Positions 1-12,176 of a DNA stretch of 64,000 bases are shown one piece after another. Each line of letters opens with the position of its first letter. Positions within the stretch are counted from its first letter, which is position 1. A program made the translations under genes and the position numbers. The stretch spans positions 310,001-374,000 of the forward strand of contig JAYJMM010000079.1 in assembly GCA_037349105.1 (NCBI GenBank), given 5' to 3'. The DNA comes from Limnomonas spitsbergensis. Lineage: Eukaryota > Chlorophyta > Chlorophyceae > Chlamydomonadales. Below the pieces are notes generated by a model. It ran no database searches and was not told the origin of the DNA. It saw only the letters and a list, made by a program, of their open reading frames with translations.

Positions 1-177
1 CCCAACATATGTACCCCTTTGGTACAGTCCTGTTACAGCCACTGTGGGGGCCGGGTCTACTCTCTCACATAGAGAAAAACAAAGGAAACAACGTCCCCCT
101 TGGGACTCAAAAGTGAAGGGTGCAGCGCAGCCCAGGGCCCAGCCACATTGGTGCCGTTCCCGTGGCGAAGAACCCAC

Positions 178-1994
178 CTGAATATTTGATAGTTCCCGGA
201 AAGACAATGTCCGTCCCAGCCGAAGAATTCTTTATCGCGTTCTGGTTCGTAGGAGCGATCGTAGTTCGTCCTGAGCCCCGTCAGGTCCCGCGGACGGCAG
301 TGATTGAAGATGTCGCCCTTTACATAGCCGTGGCCAGCTGTCAAAGCATTTTCTGCTGTCACGAACAGGCCTTCAAACTTGGCTCGAGTATTCTGATTCA
401 AGAGAGGATCATGTATGCTTTCGTTAGCAGGGTCATTCAAACGAAAAATTCAGCATTTTTTTCATTGAGAGGCTGGATAACAAAACAAATTACCGAGGAA
501 ATTGACGAGGGGCGCAGACGACACAAGTGTCATGATGCAATGCAAGATCCTGAAGGTCAGTTACGTTACCAGGGTATGTCACATTTAAACAAGTTACCAA
601 GACACACAGACACGGGGGAGGGAGGCAGAAAGCACGGGAATGCATGGGAGGCACATGTGCTGCCGTGAGGCAGAGCTCATGGACGGCATGAGAAGGATGA
701 CATTCTGCAAGATACTTCACAACATAATCATAACGATGCGCCATTCAATGGGCAGTGATCGTGCCACTCGGACAAAAATATCTAGATGTGTGCGAGGCAC
801 GCTTGCGTGTACGCTACAGTAATTATTCGCAGTGAGATATGGAAAGCACTGGCCTCGCCTTGACGAGAAGGACTGCTGATAGCAAGACCTGGGAGATCTT
901 ATTTTGCTCACCAGCCAATACAAAGCAAGCTCGGGGAGGCCTAGGAGATAGCCCGACCTTCAAAAAACGTTTTCTCGTTGTTTGTGAGGAAGATGCCCCT
1001 TTCCTTGACAAACGCCACCATATCGTACGGGATTGGGCTTCTTAAGTAGGTGTCACTGTCGTACTGCAAAAGTGCATGGGCCCACGACGGGCAAGGGAAT
1101 CAGGCAGGGCCAAATTCAAATTTCATGATCAAACACACAACACAATACAATGCAAATATTGTCCATATACCGGTACCATTCAGGTACAGGTACACACATA
1201 CACACACCACTTCAGCGTGATTACAAAATACGCAAATATGAATCGTTCAATCAACGGCAGCTTCGAAATCACTTACCTGAAAGAGGTACTTGTAGCCCAG
1301 CTCCCGGGCAAAGGGGAAGCTGAAGGCCAGTCGCCAGAGGCCCATTAGGCGGTAGTCGTTGGAAAATCCACCACTCCAGGCATAGTAGTTTTCCAGATGT
1401 CCCAAGGGGGACATGAGTGGCTTTGAAGCAACAGAGGCAGAAAGAGCCAGGGATTGTGAATTGGACGTTCTCAGATGTAGGGTGGTTTGAATTTTGCATG
1501 GGGGACACTGACACACCTACCATTTGTCTGAGATGCTCAGGAGCTACCCATTTGGGTATCTTGAACGATTTGTCGTCCTCGACATCCAGGAGCATGATGT
1601 ACAGGTTGGGGACCGCGCTGATCCATGGCTCGGTAACGATACCCTGCATATGCTCCGGCTTGACGAAGAGGAACAGATCAGCCATGGTATGAAGCTGCAG
1701 GTTGTCCTTAAGCAAGCGCATCGAGCACTTGAAGTAAGGGCCGTATTCTGGCTGGCTCAATTCCTGGGAGTACAGAAGCATGACCGCTAGCCGCTCGGAT
1801 ATCATGTTCGTGGTTATGTTATTCTCTGCCATAAGCCGCTTGGCTACTTCAACAGATTGTTTAACATTATAATAATCGAGGTAATGATCTGGCTGGTGGG
1901 CCCCTGATGCCATTGAAGCTCTCAGTTGGAAAAATAATAGGAGCAGCTGAAGCAGCATCGTCCGCGATGGTACACGTGGGGCGATGCATTTCAT
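178..1994 (-). CDS. GT15-like (KTR-type) glycosyltransferase gene 1, five exons, 3' end outside window
   Basis: Probable secretory-pathway glycosyltransferase resembling alpha-1,2-mannosyltransferases of family GT15. Exons on the minus strand: 1994-1521, 1420-1277, 1063-958, 704-598 (tentative), 392-178. Donors are GTAGGT, GTAAGT, GTCGGG (weak), GTAACT and GTGGGT; each acceptor ends in AG. Exon phases 0,0,1,0,2 are mutually compatible. Exon 1 starts with MKCIAPR, followed by a leucine-rich signal peptide or anchor (MLLQLLLLFFQL). Exon 2 ends with ELGYKYLFQ and exon 3 continues YDSDTYLRSPIPYDMV, which matches the GT15 'YDYYWRVEPD' and 'PIPYD' region. Exon 5 ends in NYQIF, homologous to the GT15 'NFEI' strand. 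The terminal RWGD-type exon would lie before position 1. The frame stays open to 2477, so a longer N-terminus is possible. Family assignment is from remembered motifs and has not been checked by alignment. Confidence 0.6.
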
Positions 1995-4249
1995 GACTGC
2001 ACGTAGATATTCAACGACTGCGCTTATTCGACTGAGATGAGGCCGTGTGCGGGGTGAGATGGACGGAGGAAGCACGTGTGAAAGCAACATCGCAGATTGA
2101 CAAGGATGGTAGCGGAAGCCGTAGCTGAGCGTGGGGCGCTGCGGGAGAACCTTGGCACTGCGACTGCGCTTCGACTGTGCAGAAGAGCAGGATTCACGGA
2201 GGAAGAAGATTTCCTTGCAGGAGGCTGCAACAAGGCCACTTTGATGATGTCGTGAGCTTGCCGGCCGTAAGCAAAATAAGGCTACAATGCCAAATACAGT
2301 ACCTACCGACACAGGCTGTTTCTCGTTTGAGGAAAACATCGTATGCATGGACATTTCCAGGTTGTAAAATGAACTTGACGGGCCACTTTGGGGGGCTGCC
2401 GGACAGGCGGGCAGCCACCACTGCTGTGCCGATAGGTCAATTTTACCATGTTCCGTCAAGGACCTACTGGTTAGCATTATTGGCTACCCAGCAGATACCC
2501 CAATATTGTCTCATGCACACTGAAAATATTACTGCTTGCCAAGCATCCCTTGCCAGTAGTTATCTTTGTGCGCACCAAACCATATTTTGGTTACATCTGG
2601 GCCAATGCGGACCAATGTTAGGCCCACTGGCGGCCGGTGATCCAAGCAGCAAAGCGTGCTGAACCAAGGACAGACGATCCTAAGCTTTATTGCCGTCAAT
2701 GACGTTACACCTCTGGGCCATGCTGAAATGAAGCTCGGCCACTTCGGCAAACAAAAAGTCAGTTAGGAAAGTCAGGGGAGAAAGCACAAGAGGAAAGAAA
2801 GGATGGCAAGTTTACCCACCAGACAACATGAACAAAGAGGTAAGGTCAACCGTATCCCTGCCCTGAAGAGACTAGCCTTCAAAAAGCTCAACTAAAAGTT
2901 GCGCACAACCAGGTTTCCCCACCCCTGCCTGCGGACCCTCCGGCGCCCTGTCTGGTTGGGAGATAAAAATAAAGCAACTTAAGGCTACAGGAAAGACAGA
3001 GAGGAACACAAGGGGTGAAAAAAAGCACCCTTCCAGAAAAGGGAAAGGCAGACTGAAGGATCCCCGCCTCTGAAAGTAAGAGAGAGACAAAAAGGGAAAG
3101 AGCCAGTCCCCAGGGAGGCATAAAAAAGACAGCAAACTAGTCCGCAACAAAGTCAACCACGTCCTCAACATAAGCTAAAGCCTCCCGCCCATGTCTGCCC
3201 TGGTACAACTGCTGAAAGTCCGTGGCACCCTCCGGGGGGCTTGCCCAACCTCTCTCCCTCAGCCTCTCTTTCACGCTAGGGCATTGAAAGCACACGTGCA
3301 ACGCATCCTCCACATATTGGCCTTGTCCTTCAGCCCAGCACCGTTGACAGTAGCGTGTGTCACGCTGCTGATCGCTGCGCCGCGCGCCCTCTATGATTAC
3401 CTGTGCTGGCCGCTCTGAGTCGCATGCAGCCTTAAGTTAGTGCACACACGAGCGCACACCCTTTTGCTAGTCAGGTTCTTGGCGTGCGCCTGTTGCAAGC
3501 TGAAACCAAGCATGGTAGACGGCCGTATACCTGTTTTTGGTGGCGGGGTCCCTAGGGTCTCCCCGGCCGACGACTTCCATCTGCGCCTGCTCATATGATG
3601 CTCTGATGGGCTGTAAAAACTTCACATATGCAACGTCCTATAGCTCTCTTGTTGCGGTTGTGGATACCTGATGTGAAGCACCATGAAGGGCATTGTCCAG
3701 CGCCCCTTGCTCCCATGCAGCATTTATGAGCATTGCACTGTGAGGACAAGCATTTGCCAAGTCCGCACATACTGATACAGAGCAAGGTCCACATTTTCTA
3801 TGTAAGGCCCTCACATGCAGTACAAAATCCATACCAGCGTTGCAAGTTTCACACTGACAATGCTAGGTCCAGACGTCTCAGGTTTTCTAGGGGTTGGGCG
3901 GCCGGCCTAACACCTTGTTAAGTCCAAAGACAAGTGATCAGAGGTGCTGCTGCGCATCACCAAAAACGGCAGAGAGTCACGCGAGCCGTCTTCAAGAAAG
4001 AATTAGAGCATGACGGATTGGTAGTTGGGCGTGATGCATAATCTAGCAGCAAAAATAATTTTGCTAGGAGATACCAACTGCCCGTGAAGGGAGTGAAGGC
4101 ATGCCCTGCCAGTCTATCTGTAATATCTTGCATGACTTATTAGCATGACTACATGCACTCAACTGGTCACAACCTATAAATTCAACTGTGGGTTGCGAAA
4201 GGTCATGAATCAAGCCAAATCGCCCTTTCAGACAAGTGCTACTGTTGTC
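1995..4249. other. intergenic sequence, no gene recognised
   Basis: Upstream of glycosyltransferase gene 1. Only short open frames in several directions, none with recognisable motifs or splice logic. It must hold the promoter of gene 1, but I cannot point to an element. Confidence 0.4.
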
Positions 4250-4251
4250 TA

Positions 4252-4434
4252 CCGTAATCACGGAGGTGTTTCGTTGTTTTCGAATTTCGTTGTTGCTTAA
4301 CAAGTCGCTGTTTAGGCGATTTTTTTAATTCGTTGCCCCTTAACGTGAAAAATTCCAGTCAAAAACATTTTCACAGTCAATTTCGTTGCCCCCTGATGAA
4401 CGATCAAAACAACGAAATACGTCCGTGACTACGG
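4252..4434. mobile_element. mariner/Tc1-like MITE, 183 bp
   Basis: Inverted termini of about 35 bp: the left end begins CCGTAATCACGGAGGTGTTT and the right end is its near-complement ending CCGTGACTACGG. A TA dinucleotide flanks each side (4250-4251 and 4435-4436), the usual mariner target duplication. It has no coding capacity. Superfamily is inferred from the TA duplication only. Confidence 0.6.
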
Positions 4435-4436
4435 TA

Positions 4437-5470
4437 CTTGTCTGTGCTTGCTATGCGCAAGTCATGGCACGGCCTTGTGCAATAACCGCGCACCATGTGT
4501 ATGATAGCAAGTCGAAACATGCCATGCGCGGATTGCGCACTATGAAAGGCAAAGCTCAGTGAGTGCTTGGCCAGGGTAGCCACTATCAGCAGAGGGCATA
4601 CGGTAGGCACAACCAACAGAGGTTCAGCATTTGTCTTTACAGGGAGCTTGGGGATCCTTAATCTCTATGCATATTTATAGCGCTTCGGCTGCGCTGCGCT
4701 GCATTACGTTCAGTGATCACCTTGCGTCCTTGCGCTTACTCTGGCTCGACATCAGGGCTCGTCATCGTGTCAGGATTTGAATCTTGCCACCTTCGACCTA
4801 TCACGACCAGCCGATTTGCAGTCTCCGCTTGAAGCTCTTACAGGAGAATCGTTAATAAATCAAGGCGATTCCGATGCACTGTGGCGCATAAACTTCCCGC
4901 TCCTGCTTTGCAACTTCTGCCCAGGACTTCTGCCTGCTGCATTGCTGCCTACATGGCTGTGCGGGGCCTTAAGCTACACCTCTGTCGCGCAATACTTTAT
5001 CTTTGAGCTCCTGCTTATCGGCCGAGCTAAAATATACATATTCTAATAGGACGAAAGCGCGACGCTGTAGCGCACAAAATTTCCTTGGACGGCCTGGAGC
5101 CAAGGGATACCCCAAACGGGTACCTTAATTCTAGGTGAATCTGGGGGCTTCGCCCCCGTGACCTTCGGCCGCCCGAGGGGGCTCTGCCGAAAAGACTTCT
5201 ATCTGGCGCAGCTTTACCCTCCTGCTAAATTACGATTGCCGGGTCCGGGCATCATGCACGCAAGCGTGATGAGATGCCAACCTGGACCGCCGTCACATAT
5301 GCATCTACTACTCAACATCGTGGGCAGCTTCATATTCGATGGAATGAACTCGTGCATATTTGATGTATGATTGGGCGGGAATTTGGCGGAAATTTTGTAA
5401 CTTCAGCTTGACAACATATTCTTGTTGACATGCTAGTATGTATTGCTATGGGATACTTGTTAAGGGCTAA
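4437..5470. other. intergenic sequence, nothing recognised
   Basis: About 1 kb between the MITE and retroelement A. Only short random open frames. Confidence 0.35.
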
Positions 5471-5512
5471 TGTCACGAGGTACCAGTGACCTTGAAGTAT
5501 CATTGCGCACAG
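5471..5512 (-). repeat. element A terminal repeat Y2 (about 42 bp)
   Basis: Begins TGTCACGAGGTACCAGTGAC and matches 6333-6374 with one difference. It is the outer 3' end of element A. Confidence 0.75.
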
Positions 5513-6330
5513 GAGTGCTCTCAGGAGTGCTAAAGGAGTGCTAGGAGCCCTTTACCAAGGGTTGACTGCTGTGCATGAGCGATAATCTGCCTGTTAAGCA
5601 GATTATCCTCGACTTAATCCTCAGGTTACTGCACTAACCTTTGATGATTCTTCCCATACTGTTGACAGAAGTTACGAAGTGAAGTCGACCCTGGTGAAGA
5701 CTGATGCACTGATGTCGATAGTTGACATGTTGGGGCGGCTTAGATCGGACTTGTGGACGAACTGCCCGAAGTGATGAAGAGTGTAGAGCTGAACGAACGA
5801 CTCTTGATGGAGAAGATCAATTGAAGGGTCAGATGATCGACTTGGTAGCCAGGAAAGGCTGGGGAAACAGCTTGCAGTGTTGACTTAAGTTCTAGAGATT
5901 GAGCTGAGAGCTCGCATTGTAGATCAGAGGTGTCAAGCGAGAGAGCAACTGGAAGTAGAGAAACTGGAACTAGAGATAGCGAACAAGTGTAGTGTGTAAC
6001 TAGAGCTATTCGCACAGTGTAGTGTCCAGGTTCCGATACCGGTACTTAATGATGTGGTCTTAAGAGCGAAAGGATCAGTGTAGAATTAACTAGAGATCTC
6101 CTTCCAGTGTAGTTTCCTGGCCTTGATAAGGGGCCGAAATATCGCAGGTAGACAATTAGTCCCAGAACAGATTAAAACAGGGTGATTCAACTTCGTGTAT
6201 ACTTGAGTAAGAAGAGAAGAATGCCTGGAACGAGCCAGGCATTCTCGAAGTACCACAAAACATAATGAATCCGAAACCAAAAAGAATGTACAAGCCACCC
6301 CTGCGTGCGGTGCACCCATACGTCGTGACA
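5513..6330 (-). repeat. element A terminal segment X2 (about 818 bp)
   Basis: Lies between the two Y copies and ends on the plus strand with CGTCGTGACA, followed by GC and then Y1. The Y-to-Y spacing (862 bp) is almost the same as in copies B (881) and D (865). It includes a small direct repeat of AGGAGTGCT near 5512-5545. The matching X1 at the 5' end is lost with the rest of the element. Confidence 0.65.
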
Positions 6331-6332
6331 GC

Positions 6333-6374
6333 TGTCACGAGGTACCAGTGACCTTGAAGTATCACTGCGCACAG
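6333..6374 (-). repeat. element A terminal repeat Y1
   Basis: Near-perfect copy of 5471-5512. On the coding strand it is preceded by a G8 purine tract. Confidence 0.75.
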
Positions 6375-6378
6375 CAGT

Positions 6379-6390
6379 CACTCCCCCCCC
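6379..6390 (-). promoter_or_regulatory. polypurine tract of element A
   Basis: On the minus strand this reads GGGGGGGGAGTG and lies just 5' of Y1, the position expected for the plus-strand primer of a Ty3-like element. This makes Y the equivalent of U3. Confidence 0.55.
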
Positions 6391-7043
6391 AGTCCGAAAT
6401 TCAGAAGGCGGAGCAATTAGCAATAGAGGACAGTAAAAATACCCTCTTAATCCTTGAGGTGGGCACAGTCATGCGAGATTACGGCTGAAGTTTTGACATA
6501 TCATGCACGTCAGTATGCCTCTGTGCCCTCCACTCTAGCACCTCAAGGATTCTTACACGGATAAGCCGTGCGTGGACCAATTACATGATGAAAACCCGCG
6601 TGGGGAAACCTTGTAAGGTCTTGAGACAATCTACGATGATCCACTGCGATGATCCTCTCTGTCATGGCTCCAAGACTCCATGCTCCACGACGCATCCTTT
6701 ATTGGCAGGCCTACCTACCCTGACACTCCCTATTTCCCTCCGCATTATGCGCCCGTAACACTTACCTCAGAACTACGCATTATGCGTCCCAAACCCCCAC
6801 ATGCGCTTACACACCCTGATTCAACTCTCTTAACCTCACATCTGCACACCACGCGTTATGCGCACCAACTACTAGACCTGCCAGCGTAAGCTCGCCCCAA
6901 CCCGATCCCCTCATCTTCCCTCTGCTACGCAGATTTTCCACTTATACCTCTTCCCTAAACCCTTTTTGCACTGTGCACCCTGCCCCTAATCGCTGACCCA
7001 CCGTCCTACTAACTTGCGCAGTACATCGCACCCAACTTCCTGT
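6391..7043 (-). other. 3' untranslated part of element A
   Basis: No conserved frame between the last coding segment and the polypurine tract. The plus strand is rich in repeated GCATTATGCG-type motifs (6745-6865). Confidence 0.4.
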
Positions 7044-8513
7044 TTAACGCAGCATGCGACCCATGACCTCCCGTGAAGCGAAAACTAAGATCCACACTCG
7101 ATCAATCCTGCCAGACCCACTGGCCGTCCCACTAACCACCGTAGCGTCTGCTGGTCTGATGGCTATCCTACCCTGCAATTGTAGCTGCCATAGCCACTCA
7201 AACCGCGCTGGTGCGCACTGCAAAAACCCTCTCTCTACCAAACAACAAACTACCGTACATGCGGAACTGCTAACACAGCCACGGCGCACACGATGTCAGC
7301 CAGTGCTGGTGATGGGTTGACAATGATGACGTGCATGCCGTGATGCTTGCCCAGGAATCGATACGATGTCAGCTGCATCGGGTTCATGTAGTAGTCCGCC
7401 ACCCCAGCGGCCCATCCGTAATTGGTGATCACACCTGGCCAATGGTACTCATACATGGCAGGGGAAAGACCAGGCTCAGCGCACATAATGACAGTGCTTG
7501 GGGATAAACGTAAGTCAAGGACGTTACACAGGGTTTTGCATTCTCCTGTGGTTATCCCCAATGTATTAGCAGGGTGGCCCCCCCTGACACGTGCTAAGTG
7601 TGCCAGTACCGCTTTAGCAGCTGCGGTCCTTCCCGACCAAACCCTTGGCATCAGCCAAGTCATACCATCCAGCACGCCCTCAATAGTGGTCCAGTCCAGA
7701 AACATCGTGGGAACCAAGCGCTCATAAATGCCAGTGACATGCGCCTCAAGCCGCAGCGGGAGTCTGCTTACCCGAACTGGCCGACCGCTTGGGCTGGTCA
7801 GCGGTGGAGACGGTGTCAGTCGTAGACCGTCCGCTGGTTGCGTTGGTCGTTGAATAGGCAGCACTTCCGTCACCAATGCGGGTGACGGAGGCTTACCGCT
7901 CGTAATGGGTGTAACCCGCCGAGGAGCCCTGCCATTGGTGATAGGCGGACGGACATCAAGTGTCTTAGGAGCAGCTGGTGGCTGTGGCGCCTTTCTGGTC
8001 ACAGGCTTCAGCGTGACTTGCTTTGCCGATGGCTCCTCAGCCAGCGCTGATGCACGCTGCGTCAGGAAAGTGGGCGTGGCGATTCCTAAGACAAGACATT
8101 GGTCGCAGACCCAGCGACCTTTAGGCACCATGGGAAGAGGAGGGGTCATACAGTAAATATGACACCCTCCGTTGCATGCATCGCACAAGACTAGCAGCCT
8201 GTCCATATCAGGCAACAAGCAAATTTCACATGGAGTGTCTAAGGGTGGACGCTGGTACTGCAGTGACGGACCCCTTAGCTCATTGATGGGCAAATGGCAT
8301 GGTGCACAGTTTATGACATTTTCTGACATGGTACGGCCATCCCTGCCAGCCAACACCACGACGGACCCCACTAGGTCTGACATCATGAACTCTAAGCACT
8401 ACTGGCCTGGCTGCATGATGCAATCGATCTTCACTACGGACGTACACAAATTGTCCCACCTGAAACTTTGCATTTTTGGGCAGATACGCAGGCACCGCTG
8501 CGCAACTTGGCAT
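7044..8513 (-). pseudogene. element A: integrase C-terminal domain, PHD finger and methyltransferase-like tail
   Basis: Three overlapping frames (8513-8280, 8386-7250, 7289-7044) make one broken coding region. The first part (LPKNAKFQVGQFVYVR) matches the integrase C-terminal beta domain of copies C and D. A C4HC3 PHD finger follows near 8240-8085 (CEICLLP, CDACNGGCHIYC, CDQC). About 330 residues absent from C and D come next. They contain IMCAEPGLSP, GVADYYMNPMQLTSY, HVIIVNPSPALAD and, after a frameshift, VWILVFASREVMGRMLR. This order resembles a Rossmann-type SAM methyltransferase domain that I remember from volvocine algal transposons, with eroded motifs I and IV. The identity of this tail is tentative. 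Confidence 0.55.
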
Positions 8514-8568
8514 ACCTCAGTGTATCCCGGTGCTGAGCTACCAGCAAATTGTGCCCTGCCATGGCACA

Positions 8569-8928
8569 TTATTCTGCCATGATTTTAGCACTTTGCAGCA
8601 CATGCTCAGCAGCAAGATCTTCATTCAGATAATCATCTTCTAACCCAGGCATCCGCTCCATAACGTCAGGAGGGATAACTGGATCACAGGCAAACAGGAG
8701 TTGATAGGGACTCATCTTAGTGCTCTGATGTCTTGTTACTCTATAACCTAAAGCAATCCAGGGCAGATACGTGTTCAAGGTCTGCACGTGCTTTGCGTCT
8801 TCATGCAGATGCCTTAGCAGCGCAGTTTCTACTGTTTGAACCGGCCTCTCTGCAGCCCCATTTGCTTGGGGGTGATGAGGTGACGTGACTCTGTGATCTA
8901 TCAGTGCTCGCACCAGTAGTTCATCCAT
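8569..8928 (-). pseudogene. element A integrase, C-terminal half of catalytic core
   Basis: Carries the third acidic residue in HPQANGAAERPVQT and the following helix (LPWIALGYR, SPYQLLF), as in Ty3 integrases. It is displaced by one frame from the preceding segment, with which it overlaps at 8901-8928, so the element is frameshifted inside the integrase core. Confidence 0.75.
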
Positions 8929-10034
8929 TTCACCTTGAATTCCCCACCTCCGTCAGTGACGACTTCAGCGCATGCCCCGTACCTGGCCAGGATGCCATGT
9001 AAGAAATGGTACGCTACCTCAGCAGATGACTTGTCCTTCATGGGGAACACTTCCACCCATTTCAAGTAGCTCTCGATAGCCACCATGACGTACTTGTTTC
9101 CCTGGTCAGACACAGCATAGGGACCAGATAAATCTAGGTGCCAACGATACATCATGCCCTTAATGGGAAGGGGGTTAAGCACAGCCTGTTGCTGGTTGAA
9201 TGCAGCTTTGGTTAAGTCACAAGCTGCACATGCCTGCACTACAAGCTTGCAGTCATTCCATATTCCCACCCACCAATGCTTCATGGTGACCAGTGCGGTA
9301 GTGCGCCTCCGGCCAAAATGCCCATTCTCCGTATGCATGCGTCTTACTAATGACAGGCGGTCATCGGGGGCGGGCACAATCTTCAAGCCCCCCCCTGGCA
9401 TGCGTCTGTGCAGCTGTTTGCCAACTGACCACTCAAAATGTGCAGCTCTTCTCAGAATCCGTCTACGCTCAGTCATTGAGCATTGGGAAATCCCGTATGC
9501 GTCTGGGTGTTGCAGATACTTCATAACTGCAAGGTCAAGCCAGACATCCACATGCATAGTGGAATCTGGACTACCGCTGAGTTCTTCCATCTCAGCAGCC
9601 TGGGCTTGAGCTGAATGAAACATCAGATGCGATCCTGCACTAAATCGATCATGCAGTTCCTGGTGCATCTGATGGCTCTCCCCCCCCAGCTCAAGGCCAG
9701 GCTCAAACGCAGCATCAACTGTAAAAGATGAAGGCCCTGATTGAAAACCGAATCTTATAGCCAGGCTGAAAGCAACCAATGAACTCACCGCATTGGCGTC
9801 AAACGCACCTCCCGTGAGAATGTGTCGAGCATGGAAGGATATACCTGGTGCAGCCGTGCAGTTGTCCGCATACCCCAAGGCTCTCTCCCTTTCCAGGATG
9901 GTGAGGTCACACAGACCCTTGCCAGTCTCCCACACAAGCCCCTGACCAGGGGGCAAAACTCCAGGCAGAGCGAAGGACCAAGAGTGCTGGCGGGCAACAA
10001 GAGTGGGGAGCACAGTTAGTGGACGATCAATCAC
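8901..10034 (-). pseudogene. element A: DNMT motifs IX-X, integrase zinc domain and first part of DDE core
   Basis: The N-terminal part (ILERERALGYADN, ending ANAVSSLVAFSLAI) corresponds to motifs IX and X of the methyltransferase and belongs with the segment upstream. Next is an HHCC integrase zinc domain (HTENGHFG, CAAC) and the core aspartates in WHLDLSGPY and VVTDGGGEF. The segment between the two domains is rich in H, M and E and is not recognised. The frame breaks after GGGEF. Confidence 0.75.
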
Positions 10035-10060
10035 ATGGGCCTGGTAATAAGGACGATGGT

Positions 10061-11200
10061 TTACTCTGTTGCAAATTTGAGGCAGCTCTCCAATATATCT
10101 GCAACATTATCAATCTCATTTCTCACAACAGACGATAAAACGACTTGCAAAGCCTTGGGATCGCATAGATTGCACCAGTAATTGCGCAACTTGTGTGCAC
10201 AACTGCCCATGGCAGCTGCGTCAAAAGTCACTGGTGTGCCCAATCGGTTACACAGTTCCACATAGCTCTCTAACATAATCTTGGATGCAGCCACCGCATG
10301 TTGTACTGCGACGTTCTCAATGAGGTACATGGGAGGTGTGCTGGATCTCTGTAACACTTGCAACGTGCCCATAATCCTAAGGAGAGGAAAGAAAGTGGAA
10401 CTATGCTCACCTTGCAACCCCGAGCGTTTACCTGCGGATGACAAGTCATTGCACATGAACCCAGCGATTACCATCCACTGCGTTCCATTTAAGCATCCTG
10501 CAGCTATGAGGTGGTTCTCAGATATGTCATACACATTTTGCGGAAGGACAGTAAAGGCATTCTCTACTGCATCAGAAGAATGCAGATGCGGATACGCAAG
10601 AGACAATTGCTGAACTCGAAATTGAGCAACTGTTCTGGCAGACGCACACGTGTCACAGTACAAATATCTGTTAACACGGATACCATTCCTGAGCATACAT
10701 TCCAACCCACTGGTCATCCCTCCGAAGAGCTCAATGAGAGATATGCCATCCCGCAGGGCTACAGTCAGGTCAATAATGTGCACTGGTGACGAGTCAATGG
10801 ACTCAACAAAGTCTCCCGCCGTCCCTTTACCCATAACAAGGCGACTTGGCACAGCTGCAGGGGTGCCCCGCAACTTTAATAAGCAGGCCTCAACCTGCGC
10901 GGAAGCCCTTGCTCGCAACGCCTGATGTTTGCTGGTGAGGCACAGGGGATACACAGGCAGACAATCAGAAGTGAAGCAGTGGAGACCAGATATCTCAGCA
11001 TCGAGTGCATGAGCTGCTTGCATACAATCAGGATCACAGGACTTCTGGGCCTGACTCAGAGTACTCAGAGCCGGTGTAATCACCAGCTGGTTGGCAAGTT
11101 GGGTTATTTGTGACGCTACCTTGCTACCAAACAAAGGGGATTCCTTAGCGAGAATTTCTATCTCCACTCCAGGCCACACTTTAGGGCGTGGAATCTGCAC
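10061..11200 (-). pseudogene. element A DNMT3-like cytosine-5 DNA methyltransferase
   Basis: Catalytic motifs are present in order: motif I LIELFGGMTSGLECML, motif IV FMCNDLSSAGKRSG with the nucleophilic cysteine, motif VI MYLIENVAVQ and motif VIII CAHKLRNYWCN. MCNDLS and the RNYW signature are closer to DNMT3/DRM-type enzymes than to DNMT1 or bacterial ones. The C-terminal motifs IX-X are in the next segment (from 10034), separated by a frame break. The N-terminal 120 residues are a linker of no clear family. Conservation of the cysteine and ENV motif in a divergent subfamily suggests the enzyme was kept under selection. Confidence 0.8.
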
Positions 11201-11365
11201 CAGGTCATTGACAGGGGGGGAACTACCGGGCCAGCTCGGTTAGCGCTTGTGCTGCCATTGACAAGGCCCAGGGCACGGGTGACTGCGGAGTGCGGGAGAA
11301 GCATGCAACCATCAGTGATAAGGCATGTGGGGCATCATGCTCTGCCTTTTTACAAAACTTGTCGT

Positions 11366-11980
11366 CTAGCTGAACCGGCCAATCCACACCAAAGTGGGTT
11401 TCCCGAATGCCAGTCGTGTCTGGCTGTCTGCAGATGAAGGTACATGATAACGACTAGGAACGTCAGCCACGATGTGTTTCACCCCTGGCTTATATTGCAA
11501 CTCGAATGAGAAGGGGCTCAACATAACTGACCACCTGGCGTACTGCCCCTCCAACTCTCGGTTGGACATGAGCCAAGACAAGCCCTTATGGTCACTGATC
11601 ATGAGAAAAGGCAATTGGGCGCCCAACAGGTAATATCGGAAACTGCGGACTCCCCATACCGCAGCTAGCATTTCCCCTTTGTAAGAACCATAATTGGCCT
11701 CATGCACATTGCACGTCCTGCTCATACAAGCAACCATGTACATACAACCATGGCCATCATCATCCAACTGCCCCAGCACTGCGGACATATCTTTCTGCGA
11801 CCAGTCAGTATGCAGGATGTACCTGCGGCTGGGATCTGGATTCCGCAGCGCGTTGCCCGGCTGACACAGTGCATCCTTGAGCTCGTTCCAGGCAACGTTT
11901 CGTGCTGGCGTCCATTCCCAGGGCACGTCGCTTTTAAGCAGCTCAGTCAGGGGGCTGGCCATTGTTGAGAAGTTAGGCAC
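11366..11980 (-). pseudogene. element A RNase H domain
   Basis: Ty3-type RNase H following RT. Catalytic acids sit in LHTDWSQKDM, YGSYKGEMLA and LMISDHKGLSW. It ends with KPGVKHIVADVPSR, the usual 'N/AD.LSR'-like close of this domain. A stop at 11366 and about 165 bp of unaligned sequence (11201-11365) separate it from the methyltransferase. Confidence 0.8.
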
Positions 11981-11986
11981 ATAGTC

Positions 11987-12176
11987 TCAGCGATAATAAT
12001 TGGCAAAACCAAGAACCCTCCTCAGTTCATGGACAGACGTGGGCGTGGGCAGGGCACGAATGGCAGTGACCTTGGTCTCGCTGGGAGAGATTCCCCCAGA
12101 GCCAATCATGTGCCCAAGATACTCTACTGCATCAAAACAGAATTTGCACTTACCTGGGTGAACCTTCAACCCCACC
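11987..12176 (-). pseudogene. element A RT, C-terminal fragment
   Basis: Covers the end of the Ty3-type reverse transcriptase (GLKVHPGKCKF, VEYLGHMI, LRRVLGFANYYR). The 5' part including the catalytic FxDD is absent, because the frame runs into the end of copy B at 12177. This is a clean insertion break rather than decay. Confidence 0.8.

Larger units (their letters stand above)
5471..12176 (-). mobile_element. retroelement A: old, divergent member of the DNMT-PHD retrotransposon family, 5' part missing
   Basis: Minus-strand element read from 12176 down to 5471. It contains the end of RT, RNase H, a DNMT3-like methyltransferase, integrase, a PHD finger and a methyltransferase-like tail, followed by the 3' terminal block Y1 (6374-6333), X2 (6330-5513), Y2 (5512-5471). 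The 5' part is not in the window: copy B starts exactly where the RT of A breaks at 12176. Frameshifts separate the domains. Similarity to copies C and D is clear at protein level, but the terminal repeats are unrelated in sequence except for the core GACAGCTGTC at the Y-X junction. A is therefore a separate subfamily with the same architecture. Confidence 0.8.
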
